A stretch of 64,000 nucleotides of DNA. Source: Nicotiana tabacum. Lineage: Eukaryota; Streptophyta; Magnoliopsida; Solanales; Solanaceae. A program made the position numbers and the translations under genes. This document shows, one piece after another, positions 55,478 to 64,000 of this stretch; the stretch's first letter is position 1, and each line of letters begins with the position of its first letter. The notes under the pieces are model-generated. The model searched no databases. It saw nothing but the letters and a program-made list of their open reading frames with translations, and was not told the origin of the DNA. The stretch covers positions 56,636,230 to 56,700,229 of the forward strand of contig NC_134103.1 of NCBI RefSeq assembly GCF_000715075.1, given 5' to 3'.

Positions 55478-56700
55478 CTACTTATCAAACCAAACTGAAT
55501 CACTTTGCTGGCCGCTTGCAATTCAGCCATAGATTATATCTTGCCTTATTTGATGCCTTCCTCCAAAATGTCTCCCATCTTGACAAGTTCAGGGAACTTT
55601 TGCCTCATCATGCCCATCATCTTTTCAAGTAAATTTCTTCTTGGGCCCTGATGAAGTATTTGGGCAACTTATTGACATCTAGCGGGGGTTGGGTTCTGGC
55701 AGCCTCTGACCTCCAGCGACGTGCATACTGTTGAAATGATTATGATGGCTTCTTCTGCAAATTCACCAAGGCGAACCATTCTAGAGTAATTTCGGTATTA
55801 AACAGGAAATGGTTCTTGAAATCCTCTGCCATGTCTTGCCATTCTCTCCAATTTCTGGGGTCCTGGCGGGTGTAACAAGTGAGTGCCTCTCCTGTCAAAC
55901 TCCTTATAAATAACTTCATCCTCAGTTTCTCATTTCTTCCTACACCGACCACCTTGTCGCAGTAAGCCCTCAAGTGCACATGGGGATTACCCGTCCCATC
56001 AAAGATGTCGATTTCAGAGGCTTATACCCTACAGGCATGTCCACATCAGGATGTATTCACAAATCTTTGTAATCTAGGCTCTCGCTCCCTCGAGCAATCA
56101 TAAGGTTCTTTATTTTTTTCCTCAAAACTCGCAACTGTTCGGATACCGACTCTTCCTCTCTGTACTTTGATTCCCTCTCTATTTCAGACTCTGGCCGTGA
56201 CAGGCGCTGTGAAGGTGGGTTCTGAAATGGCATATACGGGTGGAACATGCCGCTCGTGTGAAAAGGTGTGTGCCGCAGGTATGTGTTGGGTTTGATTTTG
56301 GCAAAGGTGATGCTGTCACAAGGAGGGGTATGAACTGTGTTAGTAGCGACTGGTGGGTTTTTCGGTGTCTGGACATAGTTTGGTACATAAGAGTATGTAT
56401 ATGAGGGTTTGGTAGGTTTGCGGGAGTTACTGGGGGTACAACCTGGGCTGTAGTGAGTGTGGTTGGGGTATTGTTTTCTTGTCGGGTGGTTGAAGGGAAG
56501 TGATCAGGGATCGAGTCTAGTGTAGGGAAATGGGGTGGTTGTGGAAGTGTCGTCATGGGCAGATGCGCCAGTTCCCGAATATGTTGTACCTCTTCTCTTA
56601 GTGATTCCATTTCTTGTGCCATCCTAGCAATGTGCTCGTCGTTTCGAGTATCATTCTTTTCCCCTGATTGCCCCGGGTTGTCGGCTATCACCTAAGCATA
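55478..56700 (-). pseudogene. gag N-terminal part of the Ogre/Tat element
   Basis: Starts near 56691 with 'MAQEMESLREEVQHIRELAH', a heptad-like helix probably forming a coiled coil, then a Pro/Thr-rich stretch. A basic Glu/Arg region ('LRVLRKKIKNLMIARGSESL') leads to the capsid-like domain at 55979-55740 with 'MKLFIRSLTGEALTCYTRQD' and 'FKNHFLFNTEITLEWFALVN'. The true start may be slightly upstream. Frameshifts occur near 56240-56300 and 55985-56060. Gag builds the particle. Confidence 0.85.
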
Positions 56701-57182
56701 TCCGGTCGGGTTATCAGTTACAAACATATTTCCTTTTGATCTAAGGTTGTATGGTGGTTCAGCCAGTTTTTCGAATCAACACAAACCAACCTCTGTTTCG
56801 GGGAATAATAATAAAGTAATGCAAGATATAAAGAAAAGACGAGCAGAGGTTAGTTTCAGCGATTGCACAAATATGAGCACATAGAGAAGTTAGTTCACAT
56901 ATTCAAATAAGCATGTTTCCTAATATATGAGGGACCTCTCTTTGTCGGAGGTGGGCCTATGTCGCGAATATTTGATGAACAATCGGATTTTGACATTTAG
57001 ATCCAAAGCATAATTTTGGTTTTTCATTAATAATAATTGGATTATAATAGGTGGGAGCGATGACTACAATATTGTTTTCCAACATCCATAAGATTACACG
57101 AGCTCACAGACTTTCCCTTAGGGAAATGAAAGGGGTATAAAATAAAGGGTGTAAGATGTGGGGGGGGGGAATCAACCAACCA
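56701..57182 (-). other. spacer between ORF1 and gag
   Basis: Untranslated spacer of the Ogre/Tat element. No conserved domain is visible. A G-rich run 57160-57169 and the block 57115-57180 are duplicated in the LTR fragment at 42895-42975. Confidence 0.5.
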
Positions 57183-58672
57183 CTAGTAGTCATCCCCAGA
57201 ATCATCTCCCAAATCTTCTTCCTCGGGCTCTTCTTCAAGGTCTTCTTCAAACTCTTCTTCTTCCTCATCGTTGTTGTATTCAGGCTCTTCTTTAGGATCC
57301 TCTTCTAGTTCTGTTTCCGATTTAATTTGTATATACTCGACCACTTGATCATCATCCTCCGGAGGTGGCAGCATATGGTCAACCGATCCTGCAACCACTT
57401 GCCGATGCATAGCGGTGGTAACAAGATAATGAGGCAAGATCTCGTGATATATTTGTAACGCTACTACTGCATCTTCTAACCCGACCACTCCTTCTCTGCT
57501 TGGTCGAGCCAACTCATCTTCCTCATTGATCCATACAAAGTATTTTGGAGTACACCATAAATTCTGACCCATCAGCATCATGATTAGGTCATTCCACTCC
57601 TCTTGAAGTTTCCTTACTATTGGAATCGGGATTTTCCCATTTAGTCATCTTCATACAGAGCCGTTCTTGGCTAGAGGGGTACATCCTAGATCAGACCAAA
57701 CTGCCTGGGAACCCGTAGAGGTGCATATGGCTGAATTCCTTTGAGTCTTATAAGCTTTATGAAATACTTCCGGGGGTCCTCAGAATTGCCCTGCTGCTCA
57801 ACCACGAAAGCTTCCAGTTTATCCATTCTCCACTTAGGTGAGTCAGCATATCTCTCCATTCCTCTTTTCCATGCGGTGAGACTCAGTGCCTCATTCTCTT
57901 GTTGTGACTTCGGATCATATTGCTGACACCCACGAATAGTTAATAGTGGCTTCTCTTTGGAAGAAGTGTTCTGTGGCCCATATCTGGAGTAACAAATTGC
58001 AACCCTTGAAGAAGTCGTACCTCTGGAACATGCAGACAATGCTTGGAGTGTTTCCGCCAATATCATAGGCACCAAGGTGACTCGGAGATTTCCTCGAAAT
58101 ATTGCCAAGACTACAAAAAAAAGTTGATGTTGATTCTTCCTCTCCTCTGTGGAAAAACCAGTAATCCTAGCAATGCCAAAGAGAAGGTTAAAGGACATAT
58201 ACTTTCCCACGTTGCTTGATCACACTAAAACTCCTCCATGTGCCACTCGTAGCTCTCTCGATGTCCAAATATGTCAAACAATTGGTCCAAGCTCACCCAC
58301 CCGTCTTCAATGTTCCTTAGATTCCGGTTGCTTACTAGACCCAAGACGTCAAGGAACTTGTGGCCGGGCATGATAACCGACAATACTGCTTTCTCTCGAT
58401 AAATGGTAACTCTGTGAAGCTGGTGACTTCCTCTTATGTTGATACCAATTCATAGTCAACTATCTTGAAAACCACTTTGACTGGATCCTAGAATTCTATC
58501 AACAGCTTGGTGAGAACTTTGTCAGCCCGGACGAACAGTAAAGCGGTCAATGCTCCTAAGTGCATTCTAATCTCGTCTCCATGATCTCGGCAAATGTTTC
58601 ACCACCATTGTTTCAGCTTGTGTAGTTCTCCCACGACCATACTGATGTCAGGGATGTTGGGGTTGATTTCCA
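57183..58672 (-). pseudogene. ORF1 of the Ogre/Tat element (function unknown)
   Basis: Ogre elements carry an ORF upstream of gag whose role is unknown. Readable parts: 'CRDHGDEIRMHLGALTALLF' and 'ADKVLTKLLIEF' (58480-58600), a middle part with 'MGKYMSFNLLFGIARITGFS' (58210) and 'RYADSPKWRMDKLEAFVVEQ', then 'QNLWCTPKYFVWINEEDELA' (57560). It ends in a strongly acidic Asp/Glu tail (57350-57183). The start is placed at an ATG near 58672. Stops lie near 58585, 58530 and 58438, with frameshifts near 58240 and 57640. No catalytic motif is recognised. Confidence 0.72.
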
Positions 58673-58725
58673 TTCTGAAGGGGTAAAGAAAGGGGTTTGC
58701 TAAGTGTTTGCTCCGGGTCTTTAGC

Positions 58726-59440
58726 TGTAAGGCCCCAAAATATATTACCTAGAACCCGGGGTTTGTGGTGCCGAGGTAGGCTAATGTGTTTGAAAATTGT
58801 AGAAAATGAGCCACGGTACAGACTTTTTGGGTTGTACAATGCATTGGGGAGTTAGAGGTAAATTGTTGTAGAAAATGGCATTTCTGCGGTCCATTATGCC
58901 ACCGCAGAATCACTCCGCAGAACGCAGATCCGTTGCGGAGTGGAGCAGAAACTTGAGCAAATTTTTGGACCATTATGCGGTCCATTATGTGGCCGCATAA
59001 TCATTTCGCGAGCCGCACAACCCATCACAGATCCAACAAAAAAATTTCCAGGGGGAAGTTCTGCGGTGCATTATGCGACCACAAAATTGGTCTGCGGACA
59101 GCAGACTGGTCGTAGAGTGAGGCAAAAGAGCCCAGTTTCGGAGGGCCATTATGCAGTCCATTTTGTGGACCGTAGAAGCATTATGCAGTCGCATATGCGA
59201 CCGCAGATCTGCATCGAAGCTTCATTTTTCTAATTTTTATAACCCGACCCTATCTCAATAATTAGATGTAAGGGACCATTTTTGAAGGGAATATCTGATA
59301 TTTTAAGAGAGAGAAAGTGCCCTAGAGTGAGAGGTGAAATCCCTAAGCTAATTGTTCATCCAAAATCCTGCTCAAGCCTTAAAATTCAACAAGAAAGCTC
59401 ATAAGGTCTTCAACTAAGAGGTAAGATTCTAGCCCTAATT
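58726..59440 (+). repeat. truncated gypsy LTR, plus orientation
   Basis: Starts with the intact end TGTAAGGCCCC at 58726 and carries the tgcggtcc/ccgcag palindrome cluster (58885-59210) seen in the solo LTR 2234-4830. It stops at about 59440, where Ogre LTR sequence resumes. Its 3' part, the Ogre primer binding site and the first ~1.7 kb of the Ogre 5' LTR are missing, consistent with one deletion. Confidence 0.75.
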
Positions 59441-59481
59441 ACAGATGCAAGCAAAGAAAAGGGACAACATCACACTATTTT
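59433..59481 (-). repeat. remnant of the Ogre/Tat 5' LTR
   Basis: Closely matches 40702-40749 in the 3' LTR ('agcaaRgaaaagggacaaca' core). It is cut at 59481 by the right-hand gypsy element; the rest of this LTR should lie beyond the window. Confidence 0.7.
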
Positions 59482-62400
59482 TGTCACGACCCCAATTTCC
59501 CTCCGAAGGATGTCATGATGGCACCTAGTCTCTACGACTACGTAAGCCTAACAAATAACAACAACTAAACAAATATATATATTAACAAGTTACTGAAAAT
59601 GACTGAATAATAACTAAAACCTTGTGAAAACACAATCTCACAATACACACCCCAAAACCGGTGGAACTGAGTCATAAGCTCTATAGAATACAACTAGAGT
59701 ACTACAACATCACTGTCCGAAAGAAAATGCAATAGGAAGTAAAATAGGGAAGGTGACTCCGAGGCTTACGGATGTGGAGCAGGTATACCTTGAAGTCTAT
59801 CAAGCAGCAGCTCCAACAATCCTCTAAAGACTGGCACGAGCAGACGTACCTGGATCTGCACAAAAAGATGTGCAGAAGCGTAGTATGAGTACACCACAAT
59901 GGTACCTAGTAAGTATCATGCCTAACCTCAATAGAGTAATGACGAGGCCAAGTCAAGACACCTACAAGGATATAAAATAGACAGTATGAAAGTGTAATAC
60001 AGGCATGTAAAGGAAAATGAAGAACAACCGAAATGAAACCAAGATAATAACATGAACTAGTACCGGAAACCAACAACAAAAATAACAGAAAAAGAAGCAA
60101 CTAAAGAGCTACAATGATCATGTACAACCCATCAGTACTAGAACAATTAAGAGTGAAACAACAAGATATATTTCCACCAAAACACTTTTCAACATGAAAT
60201 GACAATAAGAATCACAATGAGGTACCGCCTCATGTATAATGAGTTCAAACCGAGGTACCGCCTCGTATTCACCTTTCTCAAATTTAATCACAATCTTTCC
60301 TTATACCGCCGCGTGAGCCTTACATTTGAAAATAGGTTTTGAAAATAGTTTTCCCAAAATAGCTACATGCGCTTTATCCCACCTTATGACGCCGCATGGA
60401 TTCACGTACTTCCCCTACAAGCAACATGCACATAGGTCCTACCTTATACCGCCGCATGCACATCAACCCAAGCCTTATACCGCTGCATGCACATTAATAT
60501 CATATCATAATAACAAATCGCACCATAATGTATACAAGAATATCAATAATAATAATGAATGAAAAATGCTCAATAAGATAGATGTGTCAACAATAACCAA
60601 CATCGCCTCAACGTATTAACGACTTTCACAATTTCAACACCAAATAACTCAACAATGAAAAAAATAATATATAACCACGATATTAGATAAGAATAACTCA
60701 CAATAAAGGAAATAATATTCAACAATGAGTCTCAAATAATGGAAATCAACAAGTAAATGGATAACACAAACAATCAATTCGAACAATGATAATTAACAAT
60801 GAAGAGATAACATGTAACAATAAAGGAGACAACAAGTTCGACTAAAGCATGAGAACAATTTAGCAAGTAAGATGTAGAACAAATACTAGACAAGTCAACT
60901 AAGGCATTTAAGGATAGTCTAATACCATTAAGGATAATTTGACTATGAGAATTTAGAGCATAATATAGAATTTCAATTAAAGCATAGAAATAGCCTAAGT
61001 AGCCTAAACCGCTCAAATACCACGTACAACCCGTGTACCCACTCGTCACCTTGCGTACAAGGATTTCACTTTGCATAATTGAATCAAACAATACCTATCC
61101 TAAGGGGTAGTTCCCCCACACGAAGTTAGGCAAGACACTTACCTTAACTAGGCCAATTCAACACTCGAAAATAGCTTTTCCCCTAAAACTCCGCCTCTAC
61201 ATGGCTCAAATCTAACCAAAATCGACTCAATATCTTCAAACAATGTTAGGGAGTTCAATTGCAATAGATAAAGTTAAGATCTTTACACTTTTTCCAAAAC
61301 GTTAACAAAAGTTAACCCGGGGCCCGCCCGGTCATAACCCGTGTTCAATGGTAGATTCCGTCTACCCATGACCCCATGAGTTCATATATGTGATTAGTTT
61401 CAAAATTCGAGTCCAAATCGACTCTCAAAACTCAATTTCTTATTTTTCAAAAACTTGACAAAGTTTCATAAATTTCTACTTTGATTCACATGATTTTGAT
61501 ATTAAAATTCTAAGATATGTTGATGGAATAGGAGTAAAAATAGATTAGAATCATTTAACCAAGGTTAGTAGGTGAAAATCCCCTCTCCAAATCGTCTCCT
61601 ACCGAGTCTAGGGTTCAAAAATGTGAGAATGAGTTCAAAAATCCTGTCTCCCAACCCTTTAACCACCCGCAGATGTCGTATTACACGCAATTGCGGACCA
61701 GGGATCGCATTTGCGAACCCTGACAGGCTCAACATACATTGCAATTGCGATAAAGCTTTCGCAATTACGAATCTGGGGAACATCGCAAAAGCGGACAAAT
61801 TGTTCGCAATTGCGAACAAGAACAAATTCTGCTGGCTTTGCAAATGCGAAGGTGAGGTCGCATTTGCGACAACTTCCCATCACCTGTCACCTTCGCAAAT
61901 GCGATCTTGGTATTCGCATTTGCTACACCAGAGCACCAGACATCAATTTCTGCAAATTTTCAGTCCAAAACACTTCTGGAACGTGTTCGAAATTCATCCG
62001 AGCCCTCGGGACTCCAAACCAAACATACACACAAGTCTAAAAATATCATACGAACTTGCTCGTGCGATCAAAATACAAAAATAACATCTAAAACTATGAA
62101 TCAAACACTAAAATGCATGATTTTCAAAGAAATTTTCAAGAACTTCTAGAATTACAACTAAGCGTCCGAAACCTATCAAATCAACTCCAAACGACACCAA
62201 ATTTTGCAGACAAGTTCTAAATGCCATAACGGACCTATTCCAAGTCCCAAAATAAAATTCCGAGCTCTATAGCTAAAAGTCAACTCACGGTCAAACTTTT
62301 CAGCTTAAAATTGCAAAATATCGGAATTTCAACACAAATCAACCTACGGACCTCCAAAATCAATTTCGGGCATATGCCCAAGTCCAAAATCACAATATGA

Positions 62401-62635
62401 AGCTATCGAAGTCATAAAAACACAGTTTCAGGGTCGTTTTCATGAAAGTCAAAGTTTGGTCAACATTTTTAAATTAAAACTTCTAAGTCAATAATCAAGG
62501 GTCCAAATCAACCCGAAAGCTTTCCGGAACAAAACTAATCAACCCCACAAGTCACAAAGGCATAAACACACAAGTGTGAAGCAATAAAAAGGGTAGCGGG
62601 AGCAATTACACAAAACAACCGATCGGGTCATTACA
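59482..62635 (-). repeat. 3' LTR of the right-end Tekay-like element
   Basis: 3,154 bp; minus strand TGTAATGACCCGATCGG at 62635 to GGGGTCGTGACA at 59482. It carries a cgcatttgcgaa/cgcaattgcg cluster (61670-61930), AG|GTAAGT on the minus strand (61137-61144) and repeated 'ttataccgccgcatgcaca' motifs (60220-60490). Open frames at 61572-62084 and elsewhere lie in repeats and are not genes. Confidence 0.9.
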
Positions 62636-62650
62636 TTGTCTCCCTCTTAG
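62636..62650 (-). promoter_or_regulatory. polypurine tract
   Basis: Minus strand CTAAGAGGGAGACAA adjoins the LTR start at 62635, like 23163-23175 in the other element. Confidence 0.85.
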
Positions 62651-62910
62651 AACAAACGTTCGTCCTTGAACGTGCATAAGGACATACCTGAAGTGTTGAA
62701 TAGATGAGGATAATGACTTCACATGTCGTGCTCGGTCACCCAGGTCGCCTCCTCGATCGGATAACCCCTCCATTGAACCTTCATAGAAGCAATATCCTTT
62801 GATCTCAACTTTCGGACCTGTCGGTCCAAGATAGTCACAGGCTCCTCAATATAAGTCAAATCCTCATCCAACAGGACTGTGCTGAAGTCTAGAACATGAG
62901 ACGGATAACC
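62651..62910 (-). pseudogene. chromodomain of the right-end element
   Basis: The minus strand reads 'PSHVLDFSTVLLDEDLTY', then 'VTILDRQVRKLRSKDIASMK' and 'VQWRGYPIEEATWVTEHDM', a full chromodomain core with the aromatic residues expected to hold methylated histone tails. A TAA at about 62910 separates it from integrase; otherwise the frame is open. Confidence 0.83.
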
Positions 62911-63983
62911 TTAATACTTTCGGAGCATAGAGACATGGAACACCGGATGAACTGCAGATAAACTAGGTGGCAAGGCAAGCTTGTAGGCCACCTCTCCAAC
63001 CCTCTCAAGGATCTCAAAAGTTCCAATATTCCTAGGGCTCAACTTGTCCTTCTTCTCGAACCTCATCACACCCTTCATTGGTGAAACTCGGAGCAAAACT
63101 CGCTCTCCAATCATGAATGAAACATTGCGAACCTTCCAATCTGCATAACTCTTCTACCTCGATTGGGCTGTACGAAGCCGATCCTGGATCATTTTGACCT
63201 TCTCCAAAGCATCTACAACCAGATTCATGCCTAATAACGTAGCCTTTCCTGGCTCAAACCACCAAACTGGAAAACGACACTGTCTCCCATATAGAGCCTC
63301 ATACATAGCCATCTGGATACTTGACTGGTATCTGTTGTTGTAGGAAAACTCCGCAAGTGGCAAGACTTGATCCCAAGCGCCCCTGAATCCATAACATAGG
63401 TGCGAAACATATCCTTCAATATCTGAATAGTGCGCTCGAACTGTCCGTCCGTATGAGGATGAAATGTTGTACTCAACTCAACCCGTGTGCCTAGCTCACG
63501 TTGTACTGCCTTCCAAAAATGTGATGTGAACTGCGTACCCCAATCAAAGATGATAGATACCGGTACACCATGAAGTCGGACAATCTCGCGGATATAAACC
63601 TGAGCCAGCTGCTCTGATGAATAGGTAGTCACTACCGGAATGAAATGAGACGATTTGGTCAACCTGTCCACAATCACCCATACTACATCAAACTTCCTCT
63701 GTGTCCATGGGAGCCCAACAACGAAGTCCATGGTGACACACTCCCATTTTCACTCAAGAATCTCAAGCCGCTGAAGCAAACCACCAGGTCGCTGATGCTC
63801 ATACTTCACCTGCTGACAATTTAGGCACCGAGCTACATACTCCACTATATCCTCCTTCATCCTTCTCCACCAATAGTGCTGCCTCAAGTCATGATACATC
63901 TTAGCGGCACCTGGATGAATGGAGTACCACAAACTGTGGGCCTCCTGAAGAATCATCTCACGCAAACCATCTACATTGGGCAC
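62911..63983 (-). pseudogene. integrase of the right-end element
   Basis: H2C2 domain at 63983-63750 ('EAHSLWYSIHPGAAKMYHDL' and 'CLNCQQVKYEHQRPGG'). The core from 63731 has 'MDFVVGLPWTQRKFDVVWVI' with the first Asp, 'VSIIFDWGTQFTSHFWKAVQ' with the second and 'TDGQFERTIQILKDMF' with the Glu. The C-terminal part at 63114-62911 has '[17 protein letters not shown]' and '[20 protein letters not shown]'. Breaks: a stop near 63745, frameshift near 63375 and stop near 63152. Comparison with 21571-22880 shows which codons were lost there. Confidence 0.9.
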
Positions 63984-64000
63984 ACATAGACAGCCCTACA

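Larger units (their letters stand above)
38987..59481 (-). mobile_element. Ogre/Tat-type Ty3/gypsy retrotransposon, minus strand, 5' end damaged
   Basis: About 20.5 kb including later insertions. Order on the minus strand: remnant of the 5' LTR (59433-59481), ORF1, gag, protease, probable intron, RT, RNase H, archaeal-type RNase H, integrase, long 3' UTR, polypurine tract and a 5,070-bp 3' LTR. An extra ORF before gag, a second RNase H, an intron ahead of RT and large size are the marks of the Ogre/Tat lineage. All genes carry stops or frameshifts. It lies inside the zinc-knuckle region of the older gag at 38986. The left flank pentamer is CATAG; the right copy would lie outside the window. 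Confidence 0.88.
59482..64000 (-). mobile_element. Tekay-like Ty3/gypsy element, minus strand, running off the window
   Basis: 3' LTR, polypurine tract, chromodomain and integrase are present in order; RT, protease, gag and the 5' LTR lie beyond 64000. It is less damaged than the copy at 14957-26179: only single stops or frameshifts are seen in the visible 1.3 kb of pol. It lies inside the Ogre 5' LTR. The left flank pentamer would be ATTTT (59477-59481), to be matched outside the window. Confidence 0.87.

Noticed and set aside
61572..62084. 170-codon plus-strand frame
   Set aside because: It lies within the LTR of the minus-strand element, spans the palindrome cluster and has no family features.

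Overview
This window is nuclear DNA of a flowering plant, most likely a eudicot of the Solanaceae (Nicotiana-like). That reading rests on large Tekay/Del-type and Ogre/Tat-type Ty3/gypsy retrotransposons with 3-5 kb LTRs, tRNA-Met-type primer binding sites, and an endogenous pararetrovirus (EPRV) of the Caulimoviridae. I found no ordinary cellular gene, tRNA, rRNA or CRISPR array. Almost every base belongs to transposon or viral sequence stacked inside older copies. Family names come from motif recognition by eye; no search was run.

Layout. 1-9614: truncated LTRs and one solo LTR (2234-4830), ending in a patch of filler DNA. 9615-32249: an EPRV array with the gene order of florendoviruses/petuviruses: movement protein (MP), coat protein (CP), protease, reverse transcriptase (RT) and RNase H in one polyprotein, then a separate second ORF. 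The array holds a short plus fragment, a minus-strand unit (10113-12697), a plus unit (12698-14956 continuing at 26180-29855) and a further plus unit (29856-32249). Its polyprotein copies are broken, but the minus-strand second ORF (10663-11883) is still open over 406 codons. An 11.2 kb Tekay-like chromovirus (14957-26179) sits inside the second unit, between CP and protease, with a 5-bp target duplication.

32250-38986: a truncated minus LTR, then the 3' part of a plus gypsy LTR with its gag, itself split by a minus LTR (35494-38120). 38987-59481: a minus-strand Ogre/Tat element of about 20 kb. From right to left it has ORF1, gag, protease, a probable intron, RT, RNase H, a second archaeal-type RNase H, integrase, a repeat-rich 3' UTR, a polypurine tract and a 5.07 kb 3' LTR. 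A solo LTR with its own target duplication (52009-55472) interrupts gag, and an LTR fragment (58726-59440) replaces the primer-binding region. 59482-64000: the 3' LTR and pol end of a fairly well preserved minus-strand Tekay-like element that runs off the window.

The parts do not form a cellular pathway. Each retroelement once encoded its own particle protein, protease, polymerase and integrase; the EPRV encoded a virus that does not need integration. The points of most interest are the head-to-head EPRV array, which could feed small-RNA silencing; the intact unknown viral ORF2; shared splice-site-like signals and CG-rich palindrome clusters in several LTR families; and an internal gene fragment captured inside the Ogre LTR.
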